Made by a program: the position numbers and the translations under genes
The notes under the pieces: model-generated
Told to the model about the DNA's origin: nothing
Seen by the model: only the letters and a program-made list of their open reading frames with translations
Databases searched by the model: none
Part shown: positions 1 through 6,158 of the stretch, in pieces
Position numbering within the stretch: the stretch's first letter is position 1
Layout: each line of letters starts with the position of its first letter
Origin: Thermococci archaeon
GTDB lineage: Archaea > Methanobacteriota_B > Thermococci > Methanofastidiosales > B48-G16
Assembly (NCBI GenBank): GCA_030668905.1
Contig: DAOVEQ010000022.1
Span: 1-9,736, forward strand
Direction: 5' to 3'
DNA: 9,736 nucleotides

Positions 1-197
1 AGCACATAGACAAACCCGTAGTTTCACTTATAGTTGGACGATCTGCCCCTCTAGGAAAGAGGATGGGCCACGCTGGAGCTATTATCGAAGGAAAGGCGGG
101 TACAGCAGAAAGTAAAATAGAAGCACTGAGAAAATGTGGATCTATAATAGCGAAGATCCCTCGGGACATACCTGAATTATTATTTAATGTATTGTAG
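1..197 (+). CDS. sucD: Succinyl-CoA synthetase (ADP-forming) alpha subunit, C-terminal end only
   Basis: Partial gene. The visible frame begins at base 3 and encodes 64 residues before the TAG at 195-197. It matches the C-terminal nucleotide/phosphohistidine domain of the succinate-CoA ligase alpha subunit. The segment GRSAPLGKRMGHAGAI contains the family's active-site loop, and its His is the residue that is phosphorylated during catalysis. It is followed by the conserved GTAESK stretch and a C-terminal helix. The enzyme interconverts succinyl-CoA and succinate with ADP or GDP phosphorylation in the cytoplasm. In archaea with a partial TCA cycle it works beside 2-oxoglutarate:ferredoxin oxidoreductase, which fits the KorD-like gene just downstream. 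Related acyl-CoA synthetases (for example ADP-forming acetyl-CoA synthetase) share this fold. The motif and neighbour favour SucD. Confidence 0.88.
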   Translation, partial: HIDKPVVSLIVGRSAPLGKRMGHAGAIIEGKAGTAESKIEALRKCGSIIAKIPRDIPELLFNVL

Positions 198-208
198 GAG
201 GAATAAAA

Positions 209-415
209 ATGCCTAAAATTTATATAGACAAAGAAGTGTGTAAGGGATGCGGATTGTGTTTATATTTTTGTCCTAAAGGAATATTTGAAATTTCAAGACA
301 AAGAAATAAAAAAGGATATAACTTCATTGAAGCTAAATACCCTGAAAAATGTATATTATGCAAAAATTGTGAGATAAACTGTCCAGATCTTGCAATATAT
401 GTTGAAGGAGATTAG
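209..415 (+). CDS. korD: 2x[4Fe-4S] ferredoxin, delta subunit of a 2-oxoacid:ferredoxin oxidoreductase (KorD-like)
   Basis: A 68-residue protein with two clostridial-type cluster motifs. The first is C11-x2-C14-x2-C17-x3-C21-P and the second is C48-x2-C51-x2-C54-x3-C58-P, the standard ligand set for two [4Fe-4S] clusters. Length and the N-terminal VCKGCGLC pattern fit the delta subunits of 2-oxoglutarate (Kor) or branched-chain (Vor) oxidoreductases, which pass electrons from thiamine-bound intermediates to ferredoxin. The ATG has a strong ribosome site, GGAGGA, at 197-202 that overlaps the sucD stop, so the two genes are almost certainly co-transcribed. No korA, B or C follows. Those subunits would have to lie upstream of sucD or elsewhere. 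Kor is favoured over Vor only because of sucD. Confidence 0.82.
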   Translation: MPKIYIDKEVCKGCGLCLYFCPKGIFEISRQRNKKGYNFIEAKYPEKCILCKNCEINCPDLAIYVEGD

Positions 416-451
416 TTAAAGAAATGTGAAGAAACATAATCTTTTACAGAA

Positions 452-472
452 ATTAGTAAGATTTATACTAAT
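452..472. repeat. Perfect 7-bp inverted repeat downstream of korD
   Basis: Arms 452-458 and 466-472 are exact reverse complements around a 7-nt loop, 36 bp after the korD stop. As RNA it would form a short AU-rich hairpin. No T-run follows directly, so a terminator role is only a guess. Confidence 0.4.
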
Positions 473-620
473 ATTCTACTTAATAATACCAAAATATGTA
501 GAATGGATATTTAAGGGGAATTATAGTACCTTCAGATCTTGTTATCTCTGTTATCAAGTATTTAATATAATCTATTAATTTTATAAAAAAAAGAAATAAA
601 AAAAAGGAGGTAAAAGGTGG

Positions 621-713
621 ATGAGACCTAAAACAAATTCTAATTATAATAGTAAAATAAACTTTATATTTTTGTTCCCGCATATAATAGGATTTCAAGT
701 TCGATTTAAATAG
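621..713 (+). CDS. Possible 30-residue small protein behind a strong Shine-Dalgarno site (doubtful)
   Basis: ATG at 621 opens 30 codons ending at TAG 711-713. The predicted peptide has a polar N-terminus and a hydrophobic middle, NFIFLFPHIIGF, that could sit in a membrane. The reason to list it is the upstream sequence AAAGGAGGT at 602-610, a near-perfect match to the 16S anti-Shine-Dalgarno, 10 nt before the ATG. A TATA-like TTTATAAAA lies at 580-588. That TATA would place transcription start very near or inside the Shine-Dalgarno site, which argues against the pair being used together. There is no homology I recognise. It may be chance in an A-rich purine tract. Confidence 0.18.
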   Translation: MRPKTNSNYNSKINFIFLFPHIIGFQVRFK

Positions 714-932
714 AATAGTATCGAAATTATAAAAGACTGGATTTCTTATGTTGATCCTTTAGATAAAATATACCTTAGGATCACTTTCTATATCAAACAA
801 GTAAATATTTATCATTAACAGATTAAAAATACAGTATATCACATGTACATCCGCTATAGAATTAATAAGAAAGTTTTAACATGGTAATTGTAGCTAAGTC
901 GTAGAGTATTTAAGCGAAATCAGATAATACGT

Positions 933-1466
933 CTATAAATTGTGCGATTTCCACACCTCTTCTAACATACTCATTTGGTACACATTATAATATCTATTAC
1001 CCATTTTACGAACATCACGCAAAAGACCTTCTTTTACAAATCCGATCTTCTCATAGCAAGCTATAGCACTTTTATTTACACTCCAGACTTGCAATTCGAC
1101 TCTATGTAGTTTAAGTTGTCCAAAACATATTTTTAAAATTGCTTTCATTATCAGTGATCCTATGCCCCTATTACGCAAATTAGGTGATCCCACAAGTACT
1201 CGGCATATTCTCGCAGAATTTGATTTTCTGTCAATGTTGTCTATCTCTATATGACCCACCACATTTCGGGTTTCATTATTAATTGCTTTGAAAATCATTT
1301 TTTTAGGATTTATTCCTCCACTTTCTCCAAGATATTGCTCAAGTTGTGATTTATCTAACGGATAAAAAAAGGTGGGCCCTCCCCATTGGAGTAATAATTT
1401 AGGTGAATCTATCCAATTAATTAATCTCTGAAAGTCGGATTTTGTAAAAGGCTGTAATTCAATCAT
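933..1466 (-). CDS. GNAT-family N-acetyltransferase (RimJ/RimL-like)
   Basis: A 177-residue single-domain GNAT enzyme, which transfers an acetyl group from acetyl-CoA to an amine. Acetyl-CoA pyrophosphate-binding motif A is visible as VLVGSPNLRNRGIG, with the R98-x2-G101-x-G103 signature. Motif B follows as HRVELQVWSVNKSAIACYEKIGFVKEG (residues 121-147), where N131 and Y138 occupy the usual positions. The N-terminus, with aromatic and Trp residues around 18-35, resembles RimJ/RimL-like enzymes that modify protein N-termini or small amines. The substrate cannot be read from sequence. The ATG has no Shine-Dalgarno site, but a TATA box lies about 40 bp upstream, implying a very short leader. It stands alone between AT-rich spacer and tRNA-Cys and may be an accessory gene. 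Confidence 0.85.
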   Translation of the reverse strand: MIELQPFTKSDFQRLINWIDSPKLLLQWGGPTFFYPLDKSQLEQYLGESGGINPKKMIFKAINNETRNVVGHIEIDNIDRKSNSARICRVLVGSPNLRNRGIGSLIMKAILKICFGQLKLHRVELQVWSVNKSAIACYEKIGFVKEGLLRDVRKMGNRYYNVYQMSMLEEVWKSHNL

Positions 1467-1500
1467 TTTTCTATCACAACTTGTGGGTGTAGTATATGTT

Positions 1501-1509
1501 TGTATAAAG
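1501..1509 (-). promoter_or_regulatory. TATA box for the acetyltransferase gene
   Basis: On the minus strand this reads CTTTATACA, an archaeal TATA element. A start about 25 nt downstream (near 1480) would give a leader of some 14 nt before the ATG at 1466. No other promoter-like element stands out in the 190 bp between this gene and tRNA-Cys. Confidence 0.5.
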
Positions 1510-1659
1510 TGTTTAGTAGGCGTTTTTCTAAATATTCTTCAAGACACATCCAGCAATCTCCATGTTACTCATTTAGATTCATCTTAAAATCTATACTTAA
1601 TAAATTTTGTGGTAGCTTTTTATTAACTGCAAATTACGATGGAAATCCCTAGATTCCAA

Positions 1660-1730
1660 AGCCGAGGGAGGGATTCGAACCCCCGTCATCAGATCTGCAG
1701 TCTAACGCATAACCGCTTTGCTACCTCGGC
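1660..1730 (-). tRNA. tRNA-Cys (GCA)
   Basis: A complete cloverleaf on the minus strand. The acceptor GCCGAGG pairs with CCTCGGC, and the D stem is GCA/TGC. The anticodon arm TTAGA-CTGCAGA-TCTGA has anticodon GCA. The T arm is GGGGG-TTCGAAT-CCCTC with one G-U pair. The base after the acceptor is U73, the cysteine identity discriminator. No CCA is encoded and no intron is present. Confidence 0.96.
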
Positions 1731-1750
1731 ATTAAAACAACTCTAAGTTT

Positions 1751-1760
1751 TTAATATAAA
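1751..1760 (-). promoter_or_regulatory. TATA box for tRNA-Cys
   Basis: Minus-strand TTTATATTAA, centred about 26 bp upstream of the tRNA 5' end, which is the canonical archaeal spacing. A perfect hairpin-forming repeat, GCCTTT-TGGT-AAAGGC (1762-1777), lies exactly where the BRE would be and could influence TFB binding. Confidence 0.75.
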
Positions 1761-1802
1761 AGCCTTTTGGTAAAGGCAAAACTGTTGGATTACAGAAAAC
1801 CT

Positions 1803-1849
1803 TTTTAAGCGTAGAACATAAAATATATTGTTAAGACATAGTTTTAAGC
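1803..1849. repeat. TTTTAAGC direct repeats upstream of the ftsZ promoter
   Basis: TTTTAAGC occurs at 1803-1810 and 1842-1849, each followed within 2 nt by AGAA (TTTTAAGCgtAGAA and TTTTAAGCAGAA). A related GTTAAGACA lies at 1830-1838. The second copy is 6 bp upstream of the TATA/BRE of the ftsZ operon, a plausible site for an activator or repressor. Such A+T-rich words can recur by chance. Confidence 0.35.
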
Positions 1850-1850
1850 A

Positions 1851-1867
1851 GAAAGTTTATATATAAA
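1851..1867 (+). promoter_or_regulatory. BRE/TATA promoter of the ftsZ-secE-spt5-ribosomal protein operon
   Basis: Purine-rich BRE GAAAG (1851-1855) is followed by TTTATATATAAA (1856-1867), the best TATA box in the window. A start near 1888 leaves a leader of roughly 23 nt that carries the Shine-Dalgarno GGAGGG (1899-1904) ahead of the GTG at 1911. Confidence 0.75.
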
Positions 1868-1910
1868 AAGATAAAAATAATGGTAAAATTATTTATCTGG
1901 AGGGAATAGC

Positions 1911-3029
1911 GTGAAAACTCTCATTGAAAATGCGGTCCAAAGAGTTGAGGAAAAAGAAAAGATGATCGAGACAGAAGAGAAATATGATTATACTGAGGAT
2001 GATCTTAGAGCTATTTTGAGAGAAGCCCAAGCCAAAATAAAGGTAATGGGTACTGGAGGCGCAGGATGTAATGCTATTCAGAGACTTATAGAAGTAGGGA
2101 TAGTAGGAGCAGAAGCTATCTCGATCAATACAGATGCTCAGGACCTACTCAGCAAAAATGCTTCTAAAAGAGTCTTAATAGGCAAAAATGTGACAAAAGG
2201 TCTCGGAGCTGGAAACGATCCAAGACTTGGAGAAGAAGCTGCCAGAGAAGATGAAAGACTCATTAAAGATACATTGGAAGGAGCAGATATGGTTTTCGTG
2301 ACCTGTGGTTTAGGAGGAGGCACAGGTACAGGTTCAGCTCCTATCATAGCCGAAATAGCAAAGAAAATTGGAGCATTAACTGTTGCCATAGTAACAATTC
2401 CATTTACTGTAGAAGGTATAAGAAGACAGAGAAATGCAGAAAGAGGATTGGAAAATTTAAGAAAAACTGCGGATACGGTAATAGTTATCCCGAATGATAA
2501 ACTTCTGGAGATGGCGCCGGGATTACCAATATCAGCAGCTTTTAAAGTTTCGGACGATATTCTGATCAGGGCTGTTATGGGAATAACTGATCTTATAACA
2601 AAAGCAGGTCTTGTAAATTTGGATTTCGCAGATGTGAAATCTGTAATGAAGGATGGCGGAGTCGCTATGATAGGTCTTGGAGAAAGCGATACCGAAAATA
2701 GAGCGGTAGAAGCTGTAGAAGATGCTTTGCACTCTCCACTGATAGACATAGATATATCGGGGGCTACCGGAGCTCTCGTGAATGTTACAGGCTCATCAGA
2801 CATGAAATTAGAAGAGGCTGAAAAGGTAGTGGAGATAGTTTCCAACGAACTTGATCCAGAGGCCCAGATAATCTGGGGTGCACAGATAGATGAGGAGCTG
2901 AAGAACGCGCTGCGTGTTATGGTTGTTATCTCAGGCGTAAGTTCTCCATATATTCTAGGCCCGAAAAGATCAGAGATGTATATAGGTGAGGAAGGAGAGA
3001 GGTTCGATCTCGGTATAGACTTCCTGTAA
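1911..3029 (+). CDS. ftsZ1: Cell division GTPase FtsZ (archaeal FtsZ1 type)
   Basis: A 372-residue tubulin-superfamily GTPase that polymerises at midcell. After a charged N-terminal extension of about 40 residues, the GTPase domain begins at [18 protein letters not shown]. The tubulin signature GGGTGTG is at 135-141. The T7 synergy loop is intact, with N236, D238 and D241 in NLDFADV, so filaments should hydrolyse GTP. The C-terminal domain runs to about residue 345 and ends in a short tail finishing DLGIDFL, plausibly the partner-binding peptide. The GTG start is chosen because GGAGGG lies 6 nt upstream. Placement directly before secE and spt5 is typical of the FtsZ1 paralogue in euryarchaea. 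A second FtsZ would be expected elsewhere in the genome. Confidence 0.95.
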   Translation: MKTLIENAVQRVEEKEKMIETEEKYDYTEDDLRAILREAQAKIKVMGTGGAGCNAIQRLIEVGIVGAEAISINTDAQDLLSKNASKRVLIGKNVTKGLGAGNDPRLGEEAAREDERLIKDTLEGADMVFVTCGLGGGTGTGSAPIIAEIAKKIGALTVAIVTIPFTVEGIRRQRNAERGLENLRKTADTVIVIPNDKLLEMAPGLPISAAFKVSDDILIRAVMGITDLITKAGLVNLDFADVKSVMKDGGVAMIGLGESDTENRAVEAVEDALHSPLIDIDISGATGALVNVTGSSDMKLEEAEKVVEIVSNELDPEAQIIWGAQIDEELKNALRVMVVISGVSSPYILGPKRSEMYIGEEGERFDLGIDFL

Positions 3030-3039
3030 GGTGAATACA

Positions 3040-3225
3040 ATGGATATCAAAGGAAAACTCTCAGAATTTTTCAAAAGTAGCAGGAGGGTCTGGAGACTCT
3101 CTAAAAAACCTGACAAAACAGAGTATACTCAGACTTCTAAGATTACAGGATTAGGTATAGTCCTTATAGGCGCTTTAGGTTTCTTGATAATGCTTATAGC
3201 TGAATTAATCTTGAGATATATGTGA
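3040..3225 (+). CDS. secE: Protein translocase subunit SecE (Sec61 gamma)
   Basis: A 61-residue tail-anchored membrane protein. An amphipathic basic N-terminal half ([24 protein letters not shown]) is followed by one transmembrane helix at about 36-58. This is the single-helix SecE/Sec61-gamma form that clamps SecY. I start it at ATG 3040, not GTG 3031, because the Shine-Dalgarno AAGGTGA (3028-3034) sits 5 nt before the ATG and overlaps the GTG. The gene follows ftsZ by 10 nt, and its stop TGA (3223-3225) lies just ahead of spt5. Confidence 0.92.
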   Translation: MDIKGKLSEFFKSSRRVWRLSKKPDKTEYTQTSKITGLGIVLIGALGFLIMLIAELILRYM

Positions 3226-3230
3226 TTTCA

Positions 3231-3686
3231 ATGGATGAGCAAAAATCTAAGATCTTTACTTTAAAAGTTACTGTAAATCAGGAGAAGAATGTAGCATCTA
3301 TGCTTGAAACAGCAATAATACACAAGAATACAGATATCTTTTCAATATTAGCTCCTGAACCTTTAAAGGGTTATATATTTATCGAGGCAGAGGATGTTGG
3401 GGCTGTGGAAGAGGCCATTCAGGGCATCCATAATATAAGGGGGATTCTTGAAGGAGAAGTGGATTTAGACGAAATCGAGCATTTCTTGGAGGCAAAACCA
3501 ACGGTAACAGGGATCGAGAAGGGAGATATTGTAGAGATTATAGGTGGAGCATTCAAAGGAGAGAAAGCCAAGGTAGTTAGAGTCGATGAGTCAAAAGAAG
3601 AACTTACTGTAGAGCTTTTAAATGCTGCAGTCCCGATCCCTATAACTGTTAAGGGTGATTATGTAAGGATGATTGAAAAGAGGTGA
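3231..3686 (+). CDS. spt5: Transcription elongation factor Spt5 (archaeal NusG homologue)
   Basis: A 151-residue protein with an NGN domain (about 1-85, including the GYIFIEAED strand) and a KOW domain (about 94-151, [22 protein letters not shown]). Archaeal Spt5 binds the RNA polymerase clamp, usually with Spt4, to close the cleft and raise processivity. Its KOW domain can contact ribosomal protein uS10 or other partners. An in-frame GTG at 3222 would overlap secE but has no ribosome site. ATG 3231 is preceded by GTGAT at 3222-3226. The stop TGA is part of the Shine-Dalgarno GAGGTGA for the next gene. Confidence 0.93.
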   Translation: MDEQKSKIFTLKVTVNQEKNVASMLETAIIHKNTDIFSILAPEPLKGYIFIEAEDVGAVEEAIQGIHNIRGILEGEVDLDEIEHFLEAKPTVTGIEKGDIVEIIGGAFKGEKAKVVRVDESKEELTVELLNAAVPIPITVKGDYVRMIEKR

Positions 3687-3690
3687 GATA

Positions 3691-4167
3691 ATGGCTAAAA
3701 CGACTATAGAAAGTTTAGTTGATGGAGGAAAAGCTTCGGCAGGGCCCCCATTAGGTCCAGCTCTTGGACCTCTGGGTGTTAACATAGGCAAGATCATAGA
3801 GGAAATTAATAAAAAAACAAAGGATTTTGAAGGAATGAAAGTGCCTGTCAAGATCATAGTGGACGAAAAAAAGAACTTTGAGATAGTCGTAGGAACACCA
3901 CCTACGTCTTCTCTGATCCTGAAAGAACTCAGTCTTGAGAAAGGTTCCCAAAAACCTGGATCAGAAATAGTAGGAGATATAAGTATAGAGAAAGTTTTAA
4001 AAATAGCAAAAATGAAAAGAGAAGGAATGCTCTCTGAGGATATAAAGAGTAATGTAAAAGAAGTTTTGGGAACTTGTCTCTCTGCGGGTGTTAGCGTGGA
4101 TGGCAAAAATCCAAAACAGGTGATAGAAGAAATAGATGAAGGAAAATACGAAGAAAGTATTAGGTGA
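3691..4167 (+). CDS. rpl11: Large ribosomal subunit protein uL11
   Basis: A 158-residue uL11. The proline-rich N-terminal signature [18 protein letters not shown] (about residues 18-35) is the family hallmark. The C-terminal RNA-binding domain (about 70-145) holds [11 protein letters not shown] and the helix pair around [15 protein letters not shown]. uL11 binds the GTPase-associated centre of 23S rRNA next to the P0/P1 stalk encoded downstream. ATG 3691 has GAGGTGA 4 nt upstream. An upstream in-frame TTG at 3673 would translate through that ribosome site and is rejected. Confidence 0.96.
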   Translation: MAKTTIESLVDGGKASAGPPLGPALGPLGVNIGKIIEEINKKTKDFEGMKVPVKIIVDEKKNFEIVVGTPPTSSLILKELSLEKGSQKPGSEIVGDISIEKVLKIAKMKREGMLSEDIKSNVKEVLGTCLSAGVSVDGKNPKQVIEEIDEGKYEESIR

Positions 4168-4171
4168 TTGA

Positions 4172-4804
4172 ATGTTAGATGCATTAAAAAAAGCGGTGAA
4201 GGAGGCTAAGGAGAAAGGGAAGCCGAGAAACTTCACACAGTCGATTGACATTATAATAAACCTGAAAGATGTCAGTTTTAAAGATCCGAAGAACAAGATG
4301 AAGCAAGAACTGGTACTTCCGCACGGAAAAGGTAGAGAAATAAAGATCGGAGTTTTTGCAGAAGGGGACATGGCCATAAGAGGAAAAAAACTCGGACTTC
4401 AGATATTCTCTAAGAAAGAGCTGGGGAGTATCTCTAAAGACAAAAGAAAAGCAAGAAAGATGGCAAACACATACGATTTTTTCATTGCACAGGCCGACAT
4501 GATGCCCCTTATTGGAAAAGCTCTTGGCCCTGTGTTAGGAAGAAGAAACAAGATGCCAGTAATAGTTCCACCTACAGCACCATTAGAACCCATAGTTGAA
4601 AAATTGAAGAATTCGATAAGAATAAACACAAGGGATACTCCGATAGTCCAAGCGATTATAGGAAATGAAAAGATGGATAACGATAAAGTTGTGGAGAATG
4701 GAATGGCTGTTTTAAACGCTGTAAAAAGGAAGTATGAAGGAATGAATGTTCTGAAATCGGTGTATGTAAAAACAACGATGGGCCCTACTATAAAGGTGAT
4801 CTGA
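4172..4804 (+). CDS. rpl1: Large ribosomal subunit protein uL1
   Basis: A 210-residue uL1, the protein of the mobile L1 stalk that contacts E-site tRNA. Domain I, with strands such as FTQSIDIIINLKDV and VLPHGKG, is split by domain II (roughly 65-155), and the C-terminal signature MNVLKSVYVKTTMGPTIKV is intact. The Shine-Dalgarno AGGTGAT (4162-4168) contains the uL11 stop codon. In methanococci uL1 represses its own operon by binding a 23S-like hairpin early in the rpl1 message. I could not identify a convincing copy here. The gene overlaps the next by one base (TGATG). Confidence 0.96.
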   Translation: MLDALKKAVKEAKEKGKPRNFTQSIDIIINLKDVSFKDPKNKMKQELVLPHGKGREIKIGVFAEGDMAIRGKKLGLQIFSKKELGSISKDKRKARKMANTYDFFIAQADMMPLIGKALGPVLGRRNKMPVIVPPTAPLEPIVEKLKNSIRINTRDTPIVQAIIGNEKMDNDKVVENGMAVLNAVKRKYEGMNVLKSVYVKTTMGPTIKVI

Positions 4805-5619
4805 TGGTATCTGAGTGGAAGAAAAATGAAACAAGGGAGTTAAAAAAGCTCTTAAAGGAGTACAAAGTTTTTGGTGTCGTGAATATCGACAACATCCCCG
4901 CAAGGCAAATGCAGCAAATGAGAAGTAAACTTAGAGATAAACTATTGATCAGAGTAACCAGGAATACATTGATGAAACGCACATTGGGAAAAAAGGACAT
5001 AAAAAATTACGTAAATAAGAACACCGGATTTATCTTCACCAATATGGATTCCTTTAGACTTTGTAAGTTGCTTGAGAGGGGTAAAGCTCCTGCACCTGCA
5101 AAGGGTGGAGAGATAGCGCCACAGGACATTGTTGTTCCAAAAGGAGATACCGGATTTCCGCCAGGGCCGATGATAGGCGAACTGCAGAAAGTGGGAATAC
5201 CTGCCCAGGTAGAGAAAGGAAGGATCCATGTAAAGAAAGATACCGTTGTGGCAAAAAAAGAAGATGTAATCTCGAAAGATCTGGCGAGTGCCTTGACGAA
5301 ACTCGGCATCCAGCCTATGGAGGTAGGTCTCAATTTGATTGCTACGTATGAAGATGATACAGTTTTTTTAGCAGATGTTTTAAAAGTGGATGATGAACAG
5401 GTTAAAAACAGTATAATACAGTCATATAATGAGGCTATGAACCTTGCTCTTTATGCAGGAATAACTAATAAAGAAACGATCAGTACCCTTATAGGAAAAG
5501 CTCATAGAGAAACTGTTTCTTTAGCCTTAGAGTTGAATTTAGTTAATAAAGAGACTGTAGGAATAATACTGAGTAAAGCGTATAAAGACGCTTTAACTAT
5601 TTCGTCTAAAATAAAATAG
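4804..5619 (+). CDS. rpl10: Ribosomal stalk protein P0 (uL10), lacking the usual acidic C-terminal tail
   Basis: A 271-residue P0, the base of the GTPase stalk. The rRNA-binding domain (1 to about 105) is followed by the archaeal insertion domain (about 106-190, PPGPMIGELQKVGIPAQV), then the helical spine (about 200-271). The spine has three repeated P1-binding segments: NEAMNLALYAGITNKETI, then KAHRETVSLALELNLVNKET, then SKAYKDALTISSKI. Most archaeal P0 proteins continue for another 40-70 residues through a flexible acidic linker to a helix shared with P1 (GLGALFG-like). Here TAG comes directly after the spine, and P1 begins 11 nt later, so no frameshifted tail is hidden between them. The start ATG is translationally coupled to rpl1 (TGATG, with AAGGTGAT upstream). 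Confidence 0.94.
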   Translation: MVSEWKKNETRELKKLLKEYKVFGVVNIDNIPARQMQQMRSKLRDKLLIRVTRNTLMKRTLGKKDIKNYVNKNTGFIFTNMDSFRLCKLLERGKAPAPAKGGEIAPQDIVVPKGDTGFPPGPMIGELQKVGIPAQVEKGRIHVKKDTVVAKKEDVISKDLASALTKLGIQPMEVGLNLIATYEDDTVFLADVLKVDDEQVKNSIIQSYNEAMNLALYAGITNKETISTLIGKAHRETVSLALELNLVNKETVGIILSKAYKDALTISSKIK

Positions 5620-5630
5620 AGGTGAATTAA

Positions 5631-5936
5631 ATGGAGTACGTGTATGCAGCAATGATTCTTCATTCTGCCAAAAAAGAAATAAATGAGAAAACTCTGACAG
5701 GGATACTAAAAGCTGCCGGTGTTGATGTTGATGAAACAAGAATAAAGGCGTTGGTGTCAGCACTGGAAGGTGTGGATATCGATGAAGCCCTAAAATCTCA
5801 ACAGATGGTAGCTCCAGCAGCAGCTACAGCACCCTCTGGAGAAGTGAAAGAAGAAGCCAAAAAAGAAGAAAAGGAAGAGGAAGAGAAAGTTTCTGAAGAA
5901 GAAGCCTTGGAGGGACTCGGTGCCCTTTTCGGATAA
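5631..5936 (+). CDS. rpl12: Ribosomal stalk protein P1 (archaeal L12)
   Basis: A 101-residue acidic P1. The N-terminal dimerisation domain (1 to about 58, [22 protein letters not shown]) also binds the P0 spine. A proline/alanine stretch ([10 protein letters not shown]) and a Glu/Lys-rich hinge follow, and the conserved C-terminal peptide [11 protein letters not shown] recruits elongation-factor GTPases. Because P0 lacks this peptide, P1 would be the only source of it on the stalk. The Shine-Dalgarno GAGGTGA (5619-5625) begins inside the rpl10 stop. It is the last gene of the operon, followed at once by a T-run. Confidence 0.95.
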   Translation: MEYVYAAMILHSAKKEINEKTLTGILKAAGVDVDETRIKALVSALEGVDIDEALKSQQMVAPAAATAPSGEVKEEAKKEEKEEEEKVSEEEALEGLGALFG

Positions 5937-5938
5937 AC

Positions 5939-5952
5939 TTTTTTTCTTTTTT
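5939..5952 (+). terminator. T-run terminator of the ribosomal protein operon
   Basis: Seven T, one C and six T begin 3 nt after the rpl12 stop. Archaeal RNA polymerase terminates at such oligo-T tracts without needing a hairpin. The tRNA promoter begins about 20 bp further on. Confidence 0.7.
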
Positions 5953-5967
5953 ATATTTTGGCTTAAC

Positions 5968-5983
5968 GAAAAATTTTTATATG
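5968..5983 (+). promoter_or_regulatory. BRE/TATA promoter of the tRNA-Asn / tRNA(CAT) unit
   Basis: CGAAAAA followed by TTTTTATATG (5974-5983), centred about 28 bp before the first base of tRNA-Asn. No other promoter precedes the second tRNA, so the two are probably one transcript. Confidence 0.7.
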
Positions 5984-6006
5984 CAACTTAGAGTGTTTTA
6001 TCATAT

Positions 6007-6080
6007 GCCGTCATAGCTTAGTTAGGTAGAGCATCTGGCTGTTAACCAGACGGTCGTCGGTTCAAATCCGGCTGGCGGCG
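6007..6080 (+). tRNA. tRNA-Asn (GTT)
   Basis: The acceptor GCCGTCA pairs with TGGCGGC (one U-G pair). The anticodon arm TCTGG-CTGTTAA-CCAGA gives anticodon GTT. The T arm is GTCGG-TTCAAAT-CCGGC, and the discriminator is G73. No CCA is encoded. Only two bases (TT) separate it from the next tRNA, so end maturation must cut within a very short spacer. Confidence 0.96.
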
Positions 6081-6082
6081 TT

Positions 6083-6156
6083 GGGCCCGTAGCTTAGTTT
6101 GGTAGAGCGCTCGGCTCATAACCGAGTGGTCGTGGGTTCAAATCCCGTCGGGCCCA
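6083..6156 (+). tRNA. tRNA with CAT anticodon: elongator Met or Ile2
   Basis: The acceptor GGGCCCG pairs with CGGGCCC and the discriminator is A73. The anticodon arm CTCGG-CTCATAA-CCGAG has anticodon CAT. The T stem GTGGG/CCCGT has two G-U pairs. It lacks the three G-C pairs of the initiator anticodon stem and the A1-U72 pair, so it is not tRNA-iMet. Archaeal Ile2 tRNAs (C34 changed to agmatidine by TiaS) also carry CAT with G1-C72, G2-C71 and A73, so sequence alone does not settle Met against Ile2. No CCA is encoded. Its last 13 bases and the next two recur exactly at 6274-6288. Confidence 0.93.
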
Positions 6157-6158
6157 CT
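6144..6158 (+). repeat. 3'-end repeat, copy 1 (inside the CAT tRNA)
   Basis: CCCGTCGGGCCCACT comprises the 3' half of the T stem, the 3' acceptor strand, A73 and two downstream bases. It is repeated without mismatch at 6274-6288, 130 bp away. A duplicated tRNA 3' end is the usual footprint of a tyrosine-recombinase attachment site. Confidence 0.85.

Larger units (their letters stand above)
416..932. other. AT-rich intergenic stretch with no convincing gene
   Basis: About 520 bp between the converging korD and acetyltransferase genes. All frames are broken by frequent stops, and I recognise no remnant of korA or any other family. It contains a perfect inverted repeat, ATTAGTA with TACTAAT, at 452-472 (7-nt loop), which may end the sucD-korD transcript. 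It also holds an inverted repeat TGATCCT...AGGATCA at 752-783 with an 18-nt loop, and one Shine-Dalgarno-like site at 603-610 that is listed separately. The composition looks like decayed or regulatory sequence. Confidence 0.6.

Noticed and set aside
480..698. 72-codon minus-strand frame in the AT-rich spacer
   Set aside because: The composition is only Ile/Phe/Lys/Tyr as expected from AT-rich noise, and there is no ribosome site or promoter.
2138..3040. Long minus-strand open frame of 300 codons
   Set aside because: It lies wholly antisense to ftsZ. Its product is Ser/Pro-rich with no known domain, as expected of a shadow of a codon-biased gene.
4172..4300. Autoregulatory uL1-binding hairpin early in the rpl1 message
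   Set aside because: A GGGAAGCC stretch is present, but I could not find the matching 23S-like asymmetric loop partner, so I do not claim the site.
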